Below are positions 1-6,959 of a stretch of 9,737 nt of DNA, piece after piece. A program made the translations under genes and the position numbers. Position 1 is the first letter of the stretch. Each line of letters begins with the position of its first letter. The notes under the pieces are model-generated. The model saw only the letters and a list, made by a program, of their open reading frames with translations, did no database searches and was not told where the DNA came from. The stretch covers positions 1-9,737 of the forward strand of contig JAFYGL010000027.1 in assembly GCA_017543165.1 (NCBI GenBank). The letters are read 5' to 3'. The stretch comes from Victivallales bacterium. GTDB taxonomy: Bacteria; Verrucomicrobiota; Lentisphaeria; Oligosphaerales; Oligosphaeraceae.

Positions 1-974
1 AGGCTGGCATGGACATTTCAGAGCATCGAATCCCGCAGGATGGACGTATCAGGTTCTCAGCCATGGGACGTGACCTCGACCTGCGTGTTTCAGACCTGCC
101 GACAACCTGGGGCGAATCCATAGTGATGCGTATCCTCGACAAAAGCGGCGTCATGCTTGGCATCTCCGAACTGGGCTTCCTTCCAGAAGACCAGCAACTG
201 ATTGACAAAGTCATACATTTTCCCGATGGCATCTTCCTGGTGACTGGCCCTACTGGTTCAGGCAAGACCACTTCGCTTTACTCATTCCTCCACGCGCTCA
301 ACCAGCCAGTCAGTAAAATCATCACCGCCGAAGACCCTGTGGAGTACGAGCTTTCAGGCATCAACCAGGTCCAGATCAACCCTGAAGTACAGATGACCTT
401 CGTAAACGCCCTCCGCGCCATGCTGCGCCAGGCGCCGAACATCATCATGGTCGGTGAAATCCGTGACGAGGAAACAGGTGAAATCGCCATCAACGCCGCG
501 TTGACTGGGCACTTGGTGTTCAGCACGCTTCACACCAACGACGCGCCTTCCGCAATCACCCGTCTTATGGATATGGGCATCAAGCCCTTCCTGGTGGCCT
601 CTTCAGTGCGCGCCATCATGGCGCAGCGTCTTTTGCGCCGCCTCTGCAAAGTCTGCCCCAAGCCCCATGAATTGACCGAAATGGAAATGCAGCAGCTGGA
701 AATAACACCTGAATTCGCAAAGGACAAGACTTTCAAGGATCCAGTGGGCTGCCCTGAATGCAAAAAGGGATTCAGAGGCCGTATCGGCATCTACGAAATA
801 TTCGTGCTGGACGAAAGCATCCAGAACCTCATCTACCAGCTGGTGGACGCAGGCGTCATAAGAAGACGCGCCGTCGAAATCGGAATGAAAACCCTGCGTG
901 AAGACGGCATTCTCAAGGCGGCCTCAGGAATCACCTCAATCAGCGAGGTTCTGCGCCTAACTGTCGATTCATAA
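1..974 (+). CDS. gspE: GspE/PilB-type secretion/pilus assembly ATPase, 5' end outside window
   Basis: This is the C-terminal motor domain of a hexameric traffic ATPase that uses ATP on the cytoplasmic side of the inner membrane to drive pilin or pseudopilin assembly. The frame is open to the window edge (first full codon at 3). The ATG at 9 is an internal conserved Met: it aligns with Met248 of the next gene, so about 247 residues are missing upstream. Numbering from that Met: Walker A GPTGSGKTT (80-88), Asp box ITAEDPVEYEL (105-115), Walker B region NIIMVGEIRD (144-153), His box TGHLVFSTLHT (167-177), and a zinc-type cysteine quartet C213/C216 and C248/C251. The segment before Walker B reads RQAPN where the next gene has the commoner RQDPD. 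All core catalytic motifs are present, so it should be active. The next gene starts 29 bases downstream, suggesting one operon. Whether it serves a pilus or a type II secretion system cannot be told from this fragment. Confidence 0.95.
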   Translation, partial: AGMDISEHRIPQDGRIRFSAMGRDLDLRVSDLPTTWGESIVMRILDKSGVMLGISELGFLPEDQQLIDKVIHFPDGIFLVTGPTGSGKTTSLYSFLHALNQPVSKIITAEDPVEYELSGINQVQINPEVQMTFVNALRAMLRQAPNIIMVGEIRDEETGEIAINAALTGHLVFSTLHTNDAPSAITRLMDMGIKPFLVASSVRAIMAQRLLRRLCKVCPKPHELTEMEMQQLEITPEFAKDKTFKDPVGCPECKKGFRGRIGIYEIFVLDESIQNLIYQLVDAGVIRRRAVEIGMKTLREDGILKAASGITSISEVLRLTVDS

Positions 975-1003
975 TACAATTTAAAGAATACGGAGCAATA
1001 ATA

Positions 1004-2707
1004 ATGGCAATGGACTTAGATGCAGATGTCAGCATGGTATGGCATCTTTTGCTTGACGCTGGCATCGCCACTGAAGAGCAGCTTGAAGATGTTTATGATG
1101 ACGTGCAACGCCTGAACAGGCCCTTCATCAAACTTCTCTACAACTACAAAATCATCACTGAGGATGACCTCCTCAAACTGATGGCGGACAACCTGGGCAC
1201 GGAGGTGTTCTCCTTCAAGGACGCCGAAATTCCCCCGACCGTAATCACCATGGTGTCGGACGATTTGGCCCGATTCTACGAAATCATCCCCGTGAAATTC
1301 GAGGATGACATACTCTACCTGGTGGCGAAAGAACCACTCAACAACAAACTGACTGACGAATTGCCATACATACTTGGCAAGGACTGCCGCATTCTGGTTG
1401 GCTATCCAGATGAAGTGGATGAGATGCTGGACCTATACTACCCAGAAAAGAGCAGCACCATCTCCGACGTTCTTTCGGAACTTGACAAGCTGCACCAGTC
1501 CAACGTGGTTGATTTGGACAATGCAGCCGACCTGGAGAAGGCGGCAAACGAGGCGCCAATCGTGCGCTTCGTCAACCTTATCATAAACCAGGCCATTCGA
1601 GACAAGGCCTCTGACATCCATTTCGAGCCGTTTTCGGACGAATTCCGCATACGCTACCGCATTGACGGCGCACTGTACGAAATGGCTCCTCCCCCGAAAC
1701 ACCTGGCGGTGCCTGTCATAAGCCGAATCAAGGTCATGAGCAACATGAACATCGCGGAAAGACGCCATCCCCAGGACGGGCGTATCGAACTCCGCGTGGA
1801 CCACAAGCCCATCGACCTCCGCGTTTCAACACTGCCCACCCGCTATGGCGAATCCGTGGTTCTGCGTATTCTGGACCGAGGCGTGGTCAACCTGAGTCTG
1901 GACAGCCTGGGCATGAACGACTACATCAAGACAAACATCCGCAAGCTCATCAGCCGTCCTAATGGAATCTTCCTGGTGACAGGCCCAACAGGTTCAGGCA
2001 AGACCACCACCCTGTATTCTGGATTGCGTGAAATCAACACCATTGAGGACAAGCTGCTCACCGCGGAAGACCCTGTGGAATATGACATCGAGGGAATCAT
2101 GCAGGTACCAATCAAGGAATCCGTGGGCCTGACATTCGCTGCCGCCCTGCGCTCCTTCCTGCGACAGGACCCAGACCGAATCATGGTCGGCGAAATCCGC
2201 GACGTGGAAACCGCCAGCATGGCAATCCAGGCTTCCCTTACAGGACACATGGTGCTGAGTACACTGCACACCAACGACGCCGCTGGCGCAGTCACGCGTC
2301 TTATCGATATGGGAATTGAGCCCTTCCTCATAAGCTCTTCGCTGGCAGGCGTGCTGGCGCAGCGCCTTATCCGCCGCTGCTGCGTGAAATGCCGCGAGCC
2401 ATACACGCCGTCGGACGATGAACTGTCCATGCTTGGCGTGACCAGGGAGCAGATAGGCGACCGCCCGTTCTACAAGGGGCGCGGCTGCGAGGAATGCAAC
2501 AATTCAGGCTATAAGAAACGTGTGGGTATCTTTGAGCTTCTGCTGGTCTCTCCAAAGATTCAGCAGCTCATCAACGAAAAGCAGCCCACACAGATAATCA
2601 AGGAGCAGGCCATGGCAGAGGGAATGGTAACCATGAGACAGGACGGCATCGCCCACATCCTGGACGGGGTCACCACATCCCGTGAAGTCCTGCAATACAC
2701 AATCTAA
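1004..2707 (+). CDS. pilB: PilB/GspE-type assembly ATPase, complete
   Basis: Full-length 567-residue traffic ATPase, a normal family length, expected to power extension of a type IV pilus or pseudopilus. Residues about 10-150 form the N-terminal T2SSE_N-like region. It lacks the RLG-type residues of the c-di-GMP-binding MshEN motif, so binding of that nucleotide is not predicted. The core follows: AERRHPQDGRIELR (251-264), Walker A GPTGSGKTT (327-335), Asp box LLTAEDPVEY (351-360), RQDPDRIMVGEIRD (387-400) with Walker B Glu397, His box TGHMVLSTLHT (413-423), and zinc-type pairs C460/C463 and C495/C498. The start ATG is chosen because GGAG at 992-995 lies 8 bases before it; ATG 1010 is a less likely alternative. 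It is a paralogue of the preceding gene, and pilT begins 15 bases after its stop. The pilus assignment rests on the PilT neighbour; a GspE label would be equally fair from sequence alone. Confidence 0.96.
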   Translation: MAMDLDADVSMVWHLLLDAGIATEEQLEDVYDDVQRLNRPFIKLLYNYKIITEDDLLKLMADNLGTEVFSFKDAEIPPTVITMVSDDLARFYEIIPVKFEDDILYLVAKEPLNNKLTDELPYILGKDCRILVGYPDEVDEMLDLYYPEKSSTISDVLSELDKLHQSNVVDLDNAADLEKAANEAPIVRFVNLIINQAIRDKASDIHFEPFSDEFRIRYRIDGALYEMAPPPKHLAVPVISRIKVMSNMNIAERRHPQDGRIELRVDHKPIDLRVSTLPTRYGESVVLRILDRGVVNLSLDSLGMNDYIKTNIRKLISRPNGIFLVTGPTGSGKTTTLYSGLREINTIEDKLLTAEDPVEYDIEGIMQVPIKESVGLTFAAALRSFLRQDPDRIMVGEIRDVETASMAIQASLTGHMVLSTLHTNDAAGAVTRLIDMGIEPFLISSSLAGVLAQRLIRRCCVKCREPYTPSDDELSMLGVTREQIGDRPFYKGRGCEECNNSGYKKRVGIFELLLVSPKIQQLINEKQPTQIIKEQAMAEGMVTMRQDGIAHILDGVTTSREVLQYTI

Positions 2708-2722
2708 CAAGGGAGAGAGACA

Positions 2723-3814
2723 ATGCCCTACATTGAAATGTCAGAATTACTGGATCTGGTTCTTGAAGAAGGAGCCAGTGACCTTCACATCCCCTGCTAT
2801 TCACCGCCAGTGCTGCGCCTTCACGGTGAAATGACGCCGCTGGACCTGCCTCCAATGCAACCAGAGGACACGGAGTACCTAATGAAAGCCATCACCTCCG
2901 AGGCAAACCAGCAGAAGTTGCACAAGGACGGAAGCGTGGACTTCGGTTTCGCGTTTGGAGACAAGGCGCGTTTCCGTGTCAGCGTATTCAAGGCAAAGGG
3001 TGCAATCGGCATGGTGCTTCGTACCATTTCCAACAGCCTTCTCACCATGGAACAGATCGGTCTTCCGCCGTCTGTAAAGGATATTCTTTTCCGTCCCAGG
3101 GGCCTGGTGCTGGTGACTGGCCCAACTGGTTCTGGCAAGTCCACGACGCTTGCCTCCATGATCGACGTCATAAACAGGGAAAAGGCGGACCATATCATCA
3201 CCATCGAAGACCCAATCGAATTCTACCATACCCACAAGAAGAGCGTTGTCACGCAGCGCGAAGTGCACAATGACGTGCCTTCCTTCGCGGAGGCCATTCG
3301 ACGCGCACTGCGCCAGGACCCGGATACCATCCTGGTCGGTGAAATGCGTGACTTGGAAACCATCGGCGCTGCCATCACCGCAGCTGAAACAGGACACCTG
3401 GTGTTTGGAACCCTGCATACAACTGGTGCCGCTGAAACCGTGGACCGTATCGTGGACTCTTTCCCGACAGACCAGCAGGAACAGGTCCGCACCCAGTTGG
3501 CGACCTGTCTGATCTGCGTCATTTCCCAGGTTCTTCTCAAGCGAATCGACAAGAAGGGCCGTGTCGCCGCATTTGAAATCATGATCACCACGCCCTCCAT
3601 TTCGGCACTTATCCGTGACGGAAAGACATTCCGTATCACATCGGATATCCAGACTGGCTCGAAATATGGCATGAACACGCTGGATGCACACCTGATACGT
3701 TTGTACAACGAAGGTAAGATCTCCTACGGCGACCTGTTGACCAAGGCAAAGGACGCCGAAGGCATCATCCAGCGCATACAGCAGGAACTCATGGAACGCC
3801 AGAAGCGCTCCTGA
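2723..3814 (+). CDS. pilT: PilT twitching-motility retraction ATPase
   Basis: Hexameric ATPase of the PilT branch, which disassembles the pilus and drives retraction, twitching and DNA uptake from the cytoplasmic face of the inner membrane. It has 363 residues, slightly longer than the usual ~345. The N-terminal PAS-like domain begins with the typical ASDLHI (18-23). Motor motifs are Walker [10 protein letters not shown] (133-141), Asp box [10 protein letters not shown] (158-167), [14 protein letters not shown] (197-210) with Walker B Glu207, and His box [11 protein letters not shown] (223-233), followed by [15 protein letters not shown]. The PilT signature AIRNLIRE is present in altered form as SISALIRD (292-299). 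There is no cysteine zinc quartet, as expected for PilT rather than PilB. A purine-rich ribosome site (gggagagag, 2711-2719) precedes the ATG. It is close behind pilB and is followed by a terminator-like hairpin, so it is probably the last gene of the ATPase transcript. PilU is less likely given the closer overall match to PilT. Confidence 0.96.
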   Translation: MPYIEMSELLDLVLEEGASDLHIPCYSPPVLRLHGEMTPLDLPPMQPEDTEYLMKAITSEANQQKLHKDGSVDFGFAFGDKARFRVSVFKAKGAIGMVLRTISNSLLTMEQIGLPPSVKDILFRPRGLVLVTGPTGSGKSTTLASMIDVINREKADHIITIEDPIEFYHTHKKSVVTQREVHNDVPSFAEAIRRALRQDPDTILVGEMRDLETIGAAITAAETGHLVFGTLHTTGAAETVDRIVDSFPTDQQEQVRTQLATCLICVISQVLLKRIDKKGRVAAFEIMITTPSISALIRDGKTFRITSDIQTGSKYGMNTLDAHLIRLYNEGKISYGDLLTKAKDAEGIIQRIQQELMERQKRS

Positions 3815-3826
3815 CAATGGGGATAC

Positions 3827-3849
3827 CGCCGACAACACGTCGGCGTTTT
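3827..3849 (+). terminator. Intrinsic terminator-like hairpin between pilT and pilC
   Basis: A perfect 7-bp stem (cgccgac 3827-3833 with gtcggcg 3839-3845) closes a 5-base loop (aacac) and is followed directly by four T, then caatg and a further T6 at 3855-3860. It begins 12 bases after the pilT stop. By sequence this is a good rho-independent terminator on the + strand, separating the ATPase transcript from pilC, or partially attenuating it. The U-tract is short, so read-through is plausible. Confidence 0.7.
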
Positions 3850-3862
3850 CAATGTTTTTTAC

Positions 3863-3876
3863 TATTGTAAACAATA
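3863..3876. promoter_or_regulatory. Short inverted repeat upstream of pilC
   Basis: Two perfect 6-base arms (tattgt 3863-3868, acaata 3871-3876) flank a 2-base centre, 17 bases before the pilC ATG and just after the terminator-like hairpin. An A+T-rich symmetric site here could be a repressor or activator operator, or belong to a promoter for pilC; TACTAT at 3860-3865 is only a weak -10 match and no convincing -35 is visible. The role is inferred from position only. Confidence 0.25.
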
Positions 3877-3892
3877 AACAAGGGTACTAGCT

Positions 3893-5137
3893 ATGCGATT
3901 TAACTACACCGCAATTGACAGTGCCAACAAAGAGCACAAAGGCACAATCGAGGCCGAGAACGAACATGCTGCGGGGCAACAACTTAAGCAGCAAGGTCTG
4001 TTTCCGACCAATATAGTCGCCGCCAAGGGCGGCGGCTCTGAAAAGGGCAAGGCAGGCGGCGGCTTTGGTTTCAGTTTCGGCATGCCAAAGGTTCCCACAA
4101 AGGACCTTACAACCACAACCCGCCAGCTTGCGACTCTGCTCCAGGCAGGTCTTCCACTGGTGCGCGCACTGCGCACTCTTGAAAGGCAGGCAAAAGGCAA
4201 CAAGCCGCAGTTGAACAAGGTGCTGGGCAACCTGGCAGACCAGGTCGAAGGCGGCGCCACATTCTCCGAGGCGCTGGCTGGGCATCCCAAGTCATTCAAC
4301 AAATTGTATGTCAGCATGGTGCGCGCTGGTGAGGCGTCTGGTGCAATGGAAGTCGTCCTGGTTCGTCTTGCCGAATTCATGGAAAAGGCCCAGCGCATCG
4401 CGGGCAAAGTCAAGTCCGCAATGATGTATCCAGCGGCGGTTCTGTTCATTGCAGGTACCATCACAGCTGGTCTGATGATTTTCATCGTTCCTAAATTTTC
4501 CAAGATGTTTGAGGAAATGCTTCCTGGCGAGCCAATGCCTGCCATCACGGAATTCGTCGTGGCTGCCAGTAACATGCTGGCAAACCACGCCATTTCCGTC
4601 ATCATCGCTGGTGCTGTGCTCGTGTTTGTCATAAAAATGCTGCTTAAGACGTCCTGGGGTGCGTATGGCTTCGACTGGGTGATGCTAAAATGTCCGCCAT
4701 TCAGCGCGCTGGTGGTGCGAAACGCATCGGCGCGCTTCTGCCGTACACTTGGCACGCTAATGGCATCTGGTGTGGCTGTGCTACAGGCATTGCAAATCGT
4801 CAAGGACACCTGCGGCAATGAACTGGTCTCAAGGGCCGTCCAGGATGTCCACGATGCAGTGAAAGAAGGCGAAGGCATGACCAAGCCTCTGGAAAAATCT
4901 GGCGTTTTCCCGCTGATGCTGTGTTCCATGGTGGAAGTCGGAGAGGAAACTGGTGCATTGCCAGACATGCTTAACCGTGTTGCTTTCGTATATGAAGAAG
5001 AAGTGGACCGCGCTGTCGAAGGTCTAACCTCCATGATCGAGCCTTTGATGATTGCATTCCTGGCAGTCGTCGTCGGCGGTATCGTCGTCGCCATGTTCGC
5101 GCCTATGGTCAAGATGATTGACAAGCTGGGCGGCTGA
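3893..5137 (+). CDS. pilC: PilC/GspF inner-membrane platform protein
   Basis: Polytopic inner-membrane platform of type IV pilus and type II secretion machines; it couples PilB and PilT to pilin assembly and removal. The 414 residues match the family's usual ~400. The N-terminus MRFNYTAIDSANKEHKGTIEA-like opening (1-21) is typical. Residues about 45-63 form a Gly/Lys-rich linker. Two T2SSF domains follow at about 73-200 and 277-400. Each carries the repeat pattern: RQLATLLQAGLPLVRALR (77-94) and MVRAGEASGAM (142-152) in the first, FCRTLGTLMASGVAVLQAL (282-300) and MVEVGEETGALPDML (346-360) in the second. Hydrophobic segments lie at about 181-200, 233-251 and 382-402. A weak ribosome site (aaggg) ends 8 bases before the ATG. 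The terminator-like hairpin upstream suggests pilC is at least partly transcribed or controlled separately from the ATPases. GspF is an equally fair family name; PilC is preferred because of adjacent pilT. Confidence 0.96.
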   Translation: MRFNYTAIDSANKEHKGTIEAENEHAAGQQLKQQGLFPTNIVAAKGGGSEKGKAGGGFGFSFGMPKVPTKDLTTTTRQLATLLQAGLPLVRALRTLERQAKGNKPQLNKVLGNLADQVEGGATFSEALAGHPKSFNKLYVSMVRAGEASGAMEVVLVRLAEFMEKAQRIAGKVKSAMMYPAAVLFIAGTITAGLMIFIVPKFSKMFEEMLPGEPMPAITEFVVAASNMLANHAISVIIAGAVLVFVIKMLLKTSWGAYGFDWVMLKCPPFSALVVRNASARFCRTLGTLMASGVAVLQALQIVKDTCGNELVSRAVQDVHDAVKEGEGMTKPLEKSGVFPLMLCSMVEVGEETGALPDMLNRVAFVYEEEVDRAVEGLTSMIEPLMIAFLAVVVGGIVVAMFAPMVKMIDKLGG

Positions 5138-5142
5138 TTGCG

Positions 5143-5217
5143 ACATCAAGCTGGCCGCGCCCCGCCTCGGGGCGCGGATTTCCACATCAAGATGACCGCG
5201 CACCGCCTCGGTGCGCA
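5143..5217 (+). repeat. Two tandem related hairpins in the pilC-nhaC gap
   Basis: Two copies of a ~35-base unit, 41 bases apart, each begin acatcaag (5143 and 5184) and fold into a GC-rich hairpin with the same 3-base loop cct. Copy 1 has a perfect 10-bp stem (5155-5164 with 5168-5177). Copy 2 has a perfect 8-bp stem (5198-5205 with 5209-5216). The arms differ at one pair, C5161-G5171 in copy 1 and A5202-T5212 in copy 2, so pairing is kept by a double change. Copy 1 is followed by attt, a poor U-tract; copy 2 by aaaataat and then the nhaC ribosome site. They may end pilC transcripts, stabilise the nhaC leader, or form a leader regulatory RNA; the sequence does not decide which. Confidence 0.75.
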
Positions 5218-5235
5218 AAATAATAAGGAGAAAAA

Positions 5236-6849
5236 ATGAAGAAGTTAAGTATTGTGGCAAAGCTGACCATTCTGGTCTTGCTTGCCATTGTGGTAATTCT
5301 GCCTTTCACTACTGGCACATTCAAAGGCACAGCCTGGGCACTTTTCCCGCCTGCGGTTGCAATCATTCTGGCGCTCGCCACCAAGGAGGTCTATTCCTCG
5401 CTGTTCATCGGTGTTCTGGTTGGTGCATTGTTCAAAACTCAGTACAAGATACTGACCACAATAGATACCGTCATCAATGACGGTCTCATTAATGCCGTCA
5501 AGGAAACAGCAGGCGTATTCATATTCCTGGTGCTACTGGGCATTCTTGTGGCACTCATTAACAAAACTGGTGCTGCAGCCGCATTTGGCAAATGGGCACA
5601 GTCACATATCAAATCAAGAGTCGGCGCACTCCTCGCCACATTCGTGCTTGGACTGCTTATCTTTGTGGACGACTATTTCAACTGCCTTACAGTGGGCAGC
5701 GTCATGCGCCCTGTTACTGACGCGAAGAAAATCTCCCGCGCAAAACTTGCATACATCATTGACGCCACAGCGGCGCCAGTCTGTATGATTGCGCCAATTT
5801 CATCTTGGGCAGCCGCAGTCTCGTCATACGCTGAAGGCACTGGATGCAACGGCCTGCAGCTCTTCATCCGCGCCATTCCGTTCAACTTCTATTCGCTGCT
5901 GACATTCGTGTTCATCATTGTCATCGCCTGCTTCAAGATTGACTTCGGCCCCATGGCCCTCCATGAGAAGAACGCCTTGGAAAAGGGTGACCTCTTCACC
6001 AATGGCGGCGAAACCGAGGAAGGCAACAAACCTCTTGAAAATGCAAAGGGCAAGGTCATCGACTTGATTGTACCAGTGGTGATATTGATAGTCACCTGCA
6101 TCCTGGCGCTGGTCTATGTGGGCGGCATTCTCAAGCCAGACGTAGGCTTCATACAGGCATTCAGCGACACAGACGCCACTGTTGGTCTGCCCATGGGCGG
6201 CATCATCGCCACATTCCTAGCGATCGTATATCTCGTATGCCGCAAGGTCATCAGCTTCCACGACGCCATGAAGGAGGCTATTCCAAAAGGTTTCATGGCC
6301 ATGGTTCCTGCAATCATCATCCTCACACTGGCCGTGTCCCTCAAGAACATGACTGGCGCACTTGAGGCAAAAGAATATATCGCCAAAGTAATGCAGAGTT
6401 CCGCCGCTGGATTAGGCAACCTGCTGCCCGCTGTCATCTTCCTGGTGGCATGCGCACTGGCATTTGCAACAGGTACATCCTGGGGAACATTCGGCATCCT
6501 GATTCCAATCGTGACCGCCATCTTCCCAGGCACAAGCCCGCTGCTCATCATCGGCATGTCAGCATGTCTGGCTGGCGCAGTCTGCGGCGACCATTGCTCA
6601 CCGATATCAGACACCACCATCATGTCCTCCGCAGGTGCGCGCTGCGAACATATCAACCACGTCTCAACTCAGCTGCCATACGCAATCACCGTGGCCGTGT
6701 TCTCATTCATCGGCTTCCTGCTTTCAGGACTACTGGCAGGCACAGCAGGCATCAATATCAGCCTGGTGTGGTGCATCGTATTCCCGCTGATGACAATCCT
6801 TATGGTCGCAGCTGGCTTCATTATGAAAGCCAAGAACAAAAAGGCATAA
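5236..6849 (+). CDS. nhaC: NhaC-family Na+/H+ antiporter
   Basis: Predicted secondary transporter exchanging cytoplasmic Na+ (or another cation or organic substrate) for external H+, acting in sodium and pH homeostasis. It has 537 residues, within the NhaC family range, and is hydrophobic nearly throughout with about 11-13 membrane segments by eye (first at about 8-26, then 32-50 and 55-66). Family-typical conserved segments are FVDDYFNCLTVG (143-154), AFATGTSWGTFGILIPI (409-425), CGDHCSPISDTTIMSSAGA (450-468) and HVSTQLPYA (475-483). A charged soluble loop lies at about 239-273. The start is supported by a strong AAGGAG (5225-5230) 5 bases before the ATG. The gene follows pilC after the tandem hairpins and ends before a strong terminator, so it may be a single-gene unit or a read-through from pilC. 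Some family members carry malate/lactate or amino acids instead of simple cations, so the exact substrate is open. Confidence 0.9.
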   Translation: MKKLSIVAKLTILVLLAIVVILPFTTGTFKGTAWALFPPAVAIILALATKEVYSSLFIGVLVGALFKTQYKILTTIDTVINDGLINAVKETAGVFIFLVLLGILVALINKTGAAAAFGKWAQSHIKSRVGALLATFVLGLLIFVDDYFNCLTVGSVMRPVTDAKKISRAKLAYIIDATAAPVCMIAPISSWAAAVSSYAEGTGCNGLQLFIRAIPFNFYSLLTFVFIIVIACFKIDFGPMALHEKNALEKGDLFTNGGETEEGNKPLENAKGKVIDLIVPVVILIVTCILALVYVGGILKPDVGFIQAFSDTDATVGLPMGGIIATFLAIVYLVCRKVISFHDAMKEAIPKGFMAMVPAIIILTLAVSLKNMTGALEAKEYIAKVMQSSAAGLGNLLPAVIFLVACALAFATGTSWGTFGILIPIVTAIFPGTSPLLIIGMSACLAGAVCGDHCSPISDTTIMSSAGARCEHINHVSTQLPYAITVAVFSFIGFLLSGLLAGTAGINISLVWCIVFPLMTILMVAAGFIMKAKNKKA

Positions 6850-6875
6850 ACACAACGCCTTGTTGTAGGTATTTG

Positions 6876-6914
6876 AAGAGCCCCGTAGGGTCACCCCCTA
6901 CGGGGCTCTTTGTT
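6876..6914 (+). terminator. Strong intrinsic terminator after nhaC
   Basis: A perfect 15-bp stem (6876-6890 with 6896-6910) closes a 5-base loop (tcacc) and runs into ctctttgttt, 26 bases after the nhaC stop. This is a clear + strand rho-independent terminator between convergent units. Read on the minus strand, the stem is followed by caaatacc, a poor U-tract, so efficient termination of the opposing operon here is uncertain. No other terminator for that operon is visible after its stop at 6960. Confidence 0.88.
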
Positions 6915-6959
6915 TACAGAGCGAAATACAAAGACCTTATTTGGCTTTACAGAGGACTA

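Noticed and set aside
9..11. ATG at 9 as a true start of the first ATPase
   Set aside because: The frame is open to the window edge and this Met aligns with internal Met248 of the next gene, within the conserved stretch before PQDGRI.
238..3150. Recurring DNA segments around the three Walker A regions as a repeat family
   Set aside because: The similarity is explained by the conserved P-loop coding sequence of three paralogous ATPases.
2879..3874. 331-residue open frame antisense to pilT
   Set aside because: It lies almost wholly opposite a strongly conserved pilT gene, has no recognisable domain and no convincing ribosome site.
3904..5124. 406-residue open frame antisense to pilC
   Set aside because: Its third codon positions coincide with those of pilC, a register that often stays open by chance; the product is Ser/Thr/Pro-rich with no recognisable motif, while pilC is a clear family member.
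5143..5217. CRISPR repeats
   Set aside because: Only two degenerate copies with no distinct spacers and no cas genes; the repeat unit itself is the hairpin.
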